64,000 nt of DNA from Channallabes apus (taxonomy: Eukaryota; Chordata; Actinopteri; Siluriformes; Clariidae): assembly GCA_030522415.1 (NCBI GenBank), contig CM060114.1:30136804-30200803 (forward strand), written 5' to 3'. Numbering within the stretch: position 1 is the stretch's first letter; each line of letters begins with the position of its first letter. Made by a program: the position numbers and the translations under genes. The notes beneath the pieces are model-generated. The model ran no database searches and was not told where the DNA came from. It saw only the letters and a list, made by a program, of their open reading frames with translations. Of the stretch, positions 56,640-64,000 are shown one piece after another.

Positions 56640-57079
56640 ACAGCATTTTTCAGCAGTTTTCTCAGTGCACCAGAGCCATGACCAAACTGCCTGCTGCATG
56701 TCCTGGCCTCCCAGGAACTCCTTTAATGACCCAAACACATGGAAATGGCTTGGAGTGAGGTCAGGCCTGTACAGAGATTGTGGCTCCTAGTCGAGTTTCT
56801 GCAATGTGCAAGTGGTGTTTGTGAATGATTGTGTGTAGTTCCCACAGACAGACGCGTCTTTCAAGAATCTCTGTACTGTATGTTCAGGTGATCTACTGCA
56901 GTGAGCTCCAAGCCCCCTTGGCCGGGATCATCATTCACAGATGTAGTGGCGTTTGCACCATTCAAATATTTTACTGCTAAGAGTCTCATCACAGTTCAGT
57001 GCTTAAAGTCTATTGTAAATATCAAACGCTTGTACATTGTCATTACAAATCCCGGTTTGACTTGAACAGCCCTCGTGCA
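56640..57079 (-). mobile_element. mariner-like remnant
   Basis: gtgcaagtggtgtttgtgaa and ttgtgtgtagttcccacag match the 45995 and 22370 copies. The right terminus cccggtttgacttgaacagc then cctcgtg matches the MITE at 19962. Confidence 0.65.
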
Positions 57080-57775
57080 TCAGCAGATATAAGTTGACTA
57101 CATGCAAATTCAAGTAATATTTCCCTTTGATAAATAGTTTCGAAACAAATGGAAGGTTATTAAGACTATTTTGAGATTTTGCTTATTTACTTATAATTTA
57201 TAATGTTCTTATCATATCGGCTAATTGATTAAAATCAGTTAAATTATCCATCAATAGAACAAGAACTTTTTAGGGTTATAATGAGTAAAATAATGTCTAG
57301 GAGGGGATTTAATGATTGTTATAACAAAAATCCCAGATAAATGAAAATGTATATAAGACACTTTTACTTGGTAAGCCGACATTTTCTTGGACGCGTGTTT
57401 TAGTGATTTAAGTAGTGATTCCAAGTTCAATGCTCGTGTATAACTCTTGTAGATGATGCTGATTAGTTTGGGGCTAGGACGTGTTCAAATAGGAATAACC
57501 CATAACCCTATTAATTCTGAATATCTATATTAGTCTCAATTTTTGCACATAAATAACAATCATGCAGAACTCAAGTACGTATCAGTCATAATACAAATAA
57601 ATAAAACATACGCATTGATGCTTTTCTAAGGAAAATATTTACTTCATACAAAGAAAAGAGCAAAACAAAAATAAGTCAATAAGAACCGTAAAAGAACCGA
57701 AACTGTTTTACAGAACACTCCGAAGCAACACGAGTATAACGCAGTGTCACTCGAACGTGGCATCCAAACTCCAAA
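57080..57775. other. No recognisable feature
   Basis: AT-rich stretch between the mariner remnant and the creb3l2 3' UTR. Confidence 0.5.
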
Positions 57776-57779
57776 ACCT

Positions 57780-59948
57780 TTTATTTTAGTCTATATAAAA
57801 ATAGTTGCATAAAGATCAAGAAATAAAAAGGTGGCAGAATGTTAAAACATTATAATAAATACACTTATTCTTTGGAGCTACAGTGCAGACGAGATTCTGG
57901 GCATCACATCATGATTGGCGCTGACTGGACAGCTGTCTCTCCCAGAACACAACATCGTTTAACCCCCAAAAACAACAGCTTAAAGCAGTGCAGGCTGTGA
58001 CGGTGAAGGATATAAAGTAAAATAAAAAATAAAAATAAAAAAAAACGCACAGCCAAGAAGGCAGTAAGTTGTAAAATATATATATATATAGCTTTCTAAC
58101 ATTTATCTGTGGTCAGTTTTCACTGGTCCATTTGTCTCTCTTTAAATAAAATGACATTAAAGCTTCCAACCTTTCTCCCGCCCCCCCAAAAAAAATGTCA
58201 AAGAATCAAAGTAATTAAACACGCAACATGTGTGAAGACGTAGATGAAAGCGGAATCCAAATACATGCATTATGGGTTTGTTTTCCCCCTGGATCAGGAG
58301 CAGCGTTCTGATTGGTTGGAGGTTAAATCCACATCGCCCTCAAACACATACAGTCTGGATCCCCCAAAAAAGCTGTAGTTTACGCAGATATCTTATTGCA
58401 TTGCCATGATTTGAGGTCGATTTGTTTTGATTATTATTATTATTATTTTAAAGGCCTTTACAATATTTTCCATCCATCCATCTTGTAGTCCAATTAGGGA
58501 TTGTGGAAGCCATTGACAATTGTATTTATTCCCATTGTACAACCGTGGTAGGACCTCCGGTCAACATTCACACACACACTCACACACACTACAGGCAATT
58601 TAGGGACGCTGATTAGTTTAAACTGCATGTCTTTGAACTGTGGGAGGAAACCGGAGAACCTGGAGGAAACCCACCAAGCACGGGGAGAACATGCAAACTC
58701 CATGCAGACGGGAATCGAACCCGGACCCTGGAGGTGCAAGGAGACTACGCCACTGTCGCCTTCTGCTGTTTTATGTTTAACAAAAACCTCTGGATCCATT
58801 TTAAATGTTCATCGGGAAAGACTGGCGAAAAAACAAGGTTTCTTACGGTTAAACGGAGGTGATTTGAATACTTTTCTTTCTTATTACCACCCACATACTG
58901 GACATACTGTATATCAAGCCGCTCATCCACATGGTATTCTGATCCGAACTCACATCAGTCAACTGCTTGAGTTACAACTCAAAACGTACAGTTTGGTATG
59001 GTACATATGGTAATTTTCCATCCCGTCAGAACCGACAAATATTCTGTTATAAATGGAAAAATGAGAAATGATGAATACTGCCTGTGTAATTGTAATAAGG
59101 AGCCATGAAGCTGAAAGGAGAACAGTTCCGGCACTGCGAGGACTCTGTCTAGCGTCGATCGAAGGGGAATAACTGTACAATCTGTATAACACTAAATCTT
59201 CACCCTGTTTAACTTCAATACCTGCAGTGACATTTTCAAACCTGGTCAAGTGTAACCTTTTGATCAGCCTGGATTATGTTTACACGGTTAAGAGGAACGC
59301 AGTCCTGTCATGTGATCTGGGCATCATCGTTATGGGTGCTTGCATAGAACAGTGTAAAAAAAAAAAAAACAACAACAACATATAAAGTAATGTCTTTAAG
59401 CACGTTATAACACACTCTCTAAACAGGATTATGCAAAAGTGTTTCCACAGTGATATCCGAAGTACGTACAGTAAGATGTGATATGACGGCTTTGGATCAG
59501 CGTGACTCATGTTAAACCCTTAAGGGTTAATAATCCATAAATCATCACCTGTTTGGATTCCGGACCTGTTTCAGGAGTCTCACATTTTTTCGATGAGTCT
59601 GACTCAGAGGGAGAGTTAAACCGTGATTACATTTACATTTGTTTACATAATGGCCGGCCCTGGGGTGTGTGACGTCAGTCCAAAGACTAGAAGGATCTGT
59701 TTTTCAGGTTCATGATTCGGAAACATATGTACATTAGACAAAAGAGGAAAACGTGAAACGAAAAGCTTTAAAATATAGTATCAAAATCTAATATATAATG
59801 GCGGAATGATATAATATTTCTTTTTTGTTTTTATTTTTTTCATACAAAAAAAAACAAAAGAACCGAGAGGAACAATATTTAAAGGGGGGGGGGGGTCTAT
59901 AAATACAGAAAGGGGGTGCGTCTCGTCCTGGAGGTGGACCGGCCATCC
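57780..59948 (-). other. creb3l2: Probable long 3' UTR of creb3l2 with an embedded SINE
   Basis: About 2.2 kb after the stop without other coding signals, AT-rich, ending at a minus-strand AATAAA (57785-57780). Human CREB3L2 also has a multi-kb 3' UTR. It contains a poly-G run (59884-59896) and a SINE at 58480-58760. The 3' end is inferred. Confidence 0.45.
58480..58765 (-). repeat. tRNA-derived SINE, longer subfamily, in creb3l2 3' UTR
   Basis: cttgtagtccaattagggat, tggtaggacctccggtcaac, core and inverted B box gggaatcgaacccgg. Confidence 0.75.
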
Positions 59949-60021
59949 TCACGACGGCTCGTTCACTGTTCGCTCCAGCTCGATGACGTTTGGCATTTCG
60001 TTGGATTGCGACTCTGCTGAC
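59949..60021 (-). CDS. creb3l2: creb3l2 last coding exon
   Basis: CTGCAG|GTC acceptor. It encodes (R)[16 protein letters not shown] then RTVNEPS and TGA at 59951-59949. The ending VIELERTVN aligns with the VVELDRRVN end of mammalian CREB3L2. Confidence 0.9.
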
Positions 60022-63000
60022 CTGCAGAAGGAGAACGAGTTAGAAACACGATGTATAACAGCGACTCAGTGAACGCTGATGTATCCAGTAACTGGCTCAC
60101 TGAAGAATCCATTGTGTGTGTGGAGGAGTGAGATTACCGGTGTGTGTGCAGGTCGATGAGGAGGGCTTTCTGTGTGTTGGTGCCGTTGTTCTGAACGTAG
60201 GGTGGGCTGGGCTCTGGAGTTTGGGGCGTGGCCTGTTGGAGTCTGCGCTGCTGCTCCAGACGCCACATCATCATGGCGGTAGACTGCGTGTCCCACTCGG
60301 GATATTCTCCGCCCAGACCGGAGGGGCGGGGCTCGTCACCAACGCCGTGCTCCTCAAAAGACAGCAGGTTTCTGGACTTCACTGGTGGACAGAACGGCCA
60401 GTTTTAGACTTGAGATCCAGAAGGATTTCATTCTTATATGAGTGTTTACACATGACCGAGAAAATCCTGTAAATTCTGAAATATATGTTTGGATCCTAAT
60501 TAAACATCTGCACATTTACATATAATCAGGCTAATTCAGTTGTTTCAACTTATGATGATCATCTTCAAATGATACTATTTTTATGGATTACATCAGTGAA
60601 ATATTCTACTATAATTAGCTATAATACTCTCAGTTTTACTGTAATTACATTTACAGAGTTTAGCAGACACGCTTATCCAGAGAGACTTACCGAAAAATAA
60701 GACATTTCTATTTAAATTAAATTAAATAAAGAAAGAAAACATCCTCTGTTCAGTGTTCAGTAGGTCAAGAACCAAGAGTCACTTCAGTTTGTGAAAACTA
60801 GTTGTTTTACTGCATTTGCATTAATTAAAGGGGAACTATTATGCACAAAAAAAAGCTTTTTTTAGTCATATTTGGACACTCACATTGACCAGCTTTCTGC
60901 AGGAATGCACGAAATAATACGAAAACAAACATTTTCCTTACTGTTTGTATAATTTGAGGCTTAAATAAGCGAATTAGACCCCCCCCTAATGTGACCTCAT
61001 TCACCACCTGGGTGCCTTTATTAAGAGTCAAATACCACTAATCTAGCAGGTACCAGCTAACCACTTATTGCTAACCACTTATAGCCTTCCTCAGCTCATT
61101 TCGGTTGTGTTTTAACTTTTCTATCCCTAAATATTAATGATGTCATCGTGAACTTAATCTGACATATATAATCTTATTTTGTAAATCAGAAATGCATTTT
61201 GGGAAAAGGCTAAAAAAAAGGAAGAACGTTTACAGTCGTTGCGTTCCGATTGGCTCGAAAAACATCTGTGAAGCTACAGATGCTGAAACAGCGTGTTCGG
61301 AAAAGGAGTGAAAAAAACAAACAAAAAATGAAAGAAAAACAGAGTAACCTGGATCTGGTTTGATTAAAAGGGAGGATACATGTGTGAGCTTTTATTTAAT
61401 ATAAAAAAAGAGGAGGAAAAAAAAGAGATCCAACACAAATCCATCAATTCTATCCACATAAATAGTGGTGATAAAACGGAGGATGCGACGCAGAGCCGAG
61501 AACAAAAGCCTGACAGCTGATGAAGTATTCAGCGCTCGCCTTTTACTGGCCGAGTCAAAACAACATCCACTTCGCCTTTCAGGCTTTACCCCTTTGTGCT
61601 CCCTCCTGTATGTGCATGTGACCTTTTATGGAGGCGACATTACCTGGAGAGTGCTGTGTACGTTAAAGGGGATCAACATAGACACGCGAGTGCTAGAATT
61701 CTGTAAATCAAGTGGAATATTTTGGTCTGGTTTGTCTTGTACACACATGTTGATGAAATGTGTTCCGCAATACCTGTAGTGGTGTAAGACTCCTGCATGC
61801 TGAGCTCTCTGGACAGATCAGACTTTGTGATGGATGAGCAGGGACTCAGGCCTTGGTAGAAGCTGCCCAGGAAGACGGCGAAACACAGGACCACAGCCTG
61901 CAGGACCACAGCACAGACACGCGCTCATGATCATCCTCCAAGCTTCACCGCGATACTCAATACGTTACTCACTTAGTAACACAGTGTTAATACAGTGGAA
62001 GCGTAAGAGTAAAAAACTGCTCATATTCTTTGTTCCACACACACACACATACACTTTGTTTGCATAGGTGTCTTCCACTTCCTCTTTCTGGTTTCTAAAA
62101 CACACACACAGTTGCACAACCGACCGAGAGAGAGAGAGAGAGAGAGAGAACACCTGGTTCTCACCATGAGGCATGTGGAGGTCTGGGTGCTGGCCATCTT
62201 GCAGGAGCGAGGAACCTTTCCTGTCACCATGGCCTGCAGCGAGTGCAGCTGCTGCAGCAAAGACCTGAGACGAGAAGAAGAAGAAGATTTAACACATTCG
62301 GGATTAAAAGCTGACTCGTTTTTTAAATCCTCGAGCTGCTCTCTTTAATTGTCTACATAACTGAGTTCAAACGTACTTGTTGGTGCTTTCGAGGTTCTCC
62401 ACTTTCCTGCGCAGCTCACTGTTCTCATTGGAACATGTCTCCACCCTGTGGACAGAAACAGTACTGCGATGTTACAAAAAAACAAACAAAAAAAAAAACG
62501 CGATATGGTGAAAAAAAACGAACAAAAGTGGATCTGCAGGACTATCGTGAACATTCTCACTGCATGACACGAATACGAACATATAGACATAACGCGCTCT
62601 TAATGAGACAACGGCTCATGGACACTAAAGTGGTTTCAATGTACAGCCATTAGAATTAAGCTGTCTATGTAGTGGATGTATCATGTTAGTAAATTCTCTA
62701 TGTAGTGGGCGTGTCATGTAGTGGACCATCAGTCCAGTCATCCTCTAAACACGTACTTTTTCTCCAGGGCGTCCACATATTCCTTTTTCTTTCTGCGACT
62801 TTCCTGAGCAGAAATCTGAAAAAAAAAAACAGATATCATGACGCGCCATTAGAATCGTCCTCATCTCTCATCACACACACACACGCGCGCAGACACACAC
62901 ACACTGCCGAGTCTGGCTAGATAAAATGCACACACCTTGTTCTTGATTTTCCTGCGGATCTTTTTCAGGGCCTTCTCCTCTGATTTGGACAGGGGCAGTT

Positions 63001-63339
63001 TAGTGGGGACGGGGTATCCCTCTGCGACCAGGGTGCGTCTCTCCTCTTCAGTCAGCAGGAGGGGGCCGGAGCCCTGCAACTTCTGTCAGGATGAAGAGAG
63101 AGACGGAGAGAATTCTTAATGTGTGATTGTACAATCCTAGTTCGCTGTGTAGAAAGCGGAGCTCGCGGGGACACGACGGGAAAGAAGAAGAGGGTTCAAA
63201 AACAATTAACAATTAACATTAATTCTTTACATTAATTATCTTTTTTTTTAAATCTCTTTATATATACACATTATATAAGATTACAGTTTACACGTATTGA
63301 TCCTGAGCTGAGATTACAATTCTACAGGCTTGAGCATGA

Positions 63340-63377
<38 letters not shown>

Positions 63378-63584
63378 ATTCCATCCCACTCACGTGAGGG
63401 GCGGTGAGCAGGGGCGAGTTGGACAGCGTGTTGGGCAGCGAGGCGCTCGTGCGCTGCGCCACCTTGAGGACCGCTGGGTTGGATGTGGGACTGGAGGGGG
63501 CGCAGGAGCGCACAGGACTCTGACTGCCCTCTGTGTCACTGCCGTGAGAGCTGGGAGGAGTCGGGGGCATCTGCAAAGTCTCAT

Positions 63585-63623
<39 letters not shown>

Positions 63624-63722
63624 GAATAACTATACAGCAGTCTACAATAACACAGTCCACTGTTTATTACACCGGCGTGGCCTGTGTGTAGTTTATACTG
63701 ATGTTAGAACCGGATCATGGAG

Positions 63723-63768
<46 letters not shown>

Positions 63769-63873
63769 CTGGTACATGATGCAGGTCTTACCTTTAGGAG
63801 AGAGGTTCAGGAACTGATCCACTTCATGCGGCTCTAGTTTAATCTGCGGGCTGAAGCTCTCGTCCTCCTTCGC
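59949..63873 (-). CDS. creb3l2: creb3l2 (BBF2H7), ER-membrane bZIP transcription factor, 3' nine exons (5' end beyond window)
   Basis: Exons 63873-63792, 63587-63394, 63082-62936, 62815-62757, 62445-62377, 62264-62165, 61897-61774, 60381-60138 and 60021-59949 give 1092 bp (363 aa plus TGA), all in phase. In order: the [13 protein letters not shown] motif; the [11 protein letters not shown]er/Pro segment; [20 protein letters not shown]; the bZIP basic region [22 protein letters not shown] and leucine zipper; one membrane helix ([20 protein letters not shown]); and a lumenal tail with KSRNLL, which fits the RxxL site-1 protease rule. [19 protein letters not shown] and the post-helix sequence fit CREB3L2 better than CREB3L1. 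Known role: on ER stress or secretory load the protein is cleaved in the Golgi and its N-terminal part activates secretory-pathway genes such as SEC23A. It is tail to tail with best3. Confidence 0.92.
60138..60381 (-). CDS. creb3l2: creb3l2 lumenal exon
   Basis: CACCAG|TGAAG acceptor and CACCG|GTAATC donor. It encodes (V)[17 protein letters not shown] to [14 protein letters not shown] fits the site-1 protease RxxL rule; the rest is a poorly conserved Gln/Pro-rich lumenal region. Confidence 0.9.
60635..60692. repeat. Third SINE-like family, short fragment
   Basis: gtttagcagacacgcttatc then cagagagacttac, in the creb3l2 intron between 60382 and 61773. The rest of that intron shows nothing recognisable. 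Confidence 0.55.
61774..61897 (-). CDS. creb3l2: creb3l2 exon: membrane helix and lumenal start
   Basis: CTGCAG|GCT acceptor and ACAG|GTATTG donor. It encodes [20 protein letters not shown] to QESYTTT. The hydrophobic core crosses the previous exon junction. Confidence 0.95.
62128..62151. repeat. (GA)n microsatellite
   Basis: Lies in the creb3l2 intron within 15 bp of the 62165 exon donor. Confidence 0.92.
62165..62264 (-). CDS. creb3l2: creb3l2 exon: end of zipper and start of membrane helix
   Basis: CTCAG|GTC acceptor and ATG|GTGAGA donor. It encodes [20 protein letters not shown] then [13 protein letters not shown], matching the CREB3L2 stretch LLQQLQKLQTLV...CKLAGTQTGTCLM. Confidence 0.95.
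62377..62445 (-). CDS. creb3l2: creb3l2 exon with leucine zipper
   Basis: CCACAG|GGTG acceptor and ACAA|GTACGT donor. It encodes [20 protein letters not shown] then TN, with zipper heptads. Confidence 0.93.
62757..62815 (-). CDS. creb3l2: creb3l2 exon with bZIP DNA-contact residues
   Basis: TTTTCAG|ATT acceptor and AAAAA|GTACGT donor. It encodes [19 protein letters not shown], the DNA-binding half of the basic region and the first zipper heptad. Confidence 0.95.
62936..63082 (-). CDS. creb3l2: creb3l2 exon with start of bZIP basic region
   Basis: Forty-nine codons, [20 protein letters not shown] to [10 protein letters not shown]. The ATB domain upstream of the basic region is characteristic of CREB3-type factors. 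The donor is AAG|GTGTGT. Confidence 0.95.
63342..63374. repeat. (TG)n microsatellite by creb3l2 exon donor
   Basis: About 16 TG units ending 18 bp from the donor at 63393. Confidence 0.95.
63394..63587 (-). CDS. creb3l2: creb3l2 exon with [11 protein letters not shown] segment
   Basis: Sixty-four full codons, [17 protein letters not shown] to [10 protein letters not shown]. The acceptor is (TG)nTAG|AG, so the usual pyrimidine tract is a TG microsatellite. The donor CAC|GTGAGT is followed within about 20 nt by a CA tract (sense strand). Confidence 0.92.
63590..63620. repeat. (AC)n microsatellite forming the creb3l2 acceptor tract
   Basis: Read in sense, (GT)n runs directly into TAG|AG at 63588/63587. 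Confidence 0.95.
63726..63762. repeat. (CT)n microsatellite
   Basis: In the same creb3l2 intron, about 30 bp from the 63792 donor. Confidence 0.95.
63792..63873 (-). CDS. creb3l2: creb3l2 exon with [13 protein letters not shown] (most 5' exon seen)
   Basis: CTGCAG|GCG acceptor and AAAG|GTAAGA donor. It encodes [20 protein letters not shown] then FLNLSPK. The lysine in IKLEP sits in a sumoylation-like psi-K-x-E context known in the CREB3 family. Further 5' exons are outside the window. Confidence 0.9.
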
Positions 63874-64000
63874 CTGCAGTCAACATACACAAACATCAAT
63901 CACATCTTCCTTTAAACATCTATTATTAAACATTCTAATGTACACACACAAAGTTTTAGTTTCGTTCTCTGCAACAGTCAGAGCGGACGGACCTGTGTGA

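Noticed and set aside
63346..63837. 163-codon plus-strand frame
   Set aside because: Antisense of a creb3l2 exon extended through microsatellites.
59949..63873. Identification as creb3l1 (OASIS)
   Set aside because: [19 protein letters not shown], the GSFYQG membrane-helix end and the VIELERTVN terminus fit CREB3L2 better; CREB3L1 has KLPLTKAEEKALKRVRR-type residues.
63960..64000. Another creb3l2 exon at the right edge
   Set aside because: TCACACAG|GTCCGT on the minus strand could be an exon end, but too little sequence is visible to confirm a frame.

Overview
This is vertebrate nuclear DNA, almost certainly from a teleost fish. It has interrupted genes with GT-AG introns, long CA/GT and GA/CT microsatellites, and a dense layer of fish-type repeats (Tc1/mariner, pogo/Tigger-like, hAT, piggyBac, tRNA-derived SINEs). 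The SINEs carry the 'ggaggaaaccggagtacccgg' core typical of teleosts. No prokaryotic, plasmid, phage or CRISPR content was seen. The species cannot be named from the sequence; an otophysan such as a catfish is only a guess from the repeat style.

Three protein-coding genes could be rebuilt exon by exon with all reading phases agreeing. (1) rab3ip (Rabin8, a Rab8 exchange factor) lies on the minus strand: ten coding exons from 31916 down to 10698, 436 residues, complete. (2) best3 (bestrophin-3, a Ca2+-activated anion channel) lies on the plus strand: nine coding exons from 45035 to 53579, 590 residues, complete. (3) creb3l2 (BBF2H7, an ER-anchored bZIP factor) lies on the minus strand: nine 3' coding exons from 63873 down to 59949, 363 residues; its 5' part lies beyond the right edge. 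rab3ip and best3 stand head to head, as their human orthologues do on 12q15. best3 and creb3l2 stand tail to tail. The three products share no pathway: vesicle traffic and ciliogenesis, anion conductance, and ER-stress/secretory transcription.

Layout: 1-9.1 kb is a gene-free graveyard of Tc1-like transposons and SINE pieces. 10.2-32 kb is rab3ip, whose introns carry an intact Tc1-like transposon (14137-15757), mariner and pogo-like remnants, SINEs, a long degenerate ACTT tract and many microsatellites. 32-45 kb is the rab3ip/best3 intergenic region: a hAT element with a perfect 8-bp target duplication, a repeated AT-rich block, a C-rich minisatellite with GC boxes, a four-unit tandem array, a second SINE family and a gypsy protease remnant. 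45-53.6 kb is best3. 54-57.1 kb holds a piggyBac remnant split by a SINE with a clear target duplication, plus a mariner remnant. 57.8-64 kb is creb3l2 and its probable long 3' UTR.

No undescribed biological system was found. The most interesting points are the intact Tc1-like element, rab3ip and creb3l2 exons whose splice sites sit in CA/GT microsatellites, a GC-AG intron in rab3ip next to a transposon end, the diverged best3 tail, and several nested or rearranged transposons.
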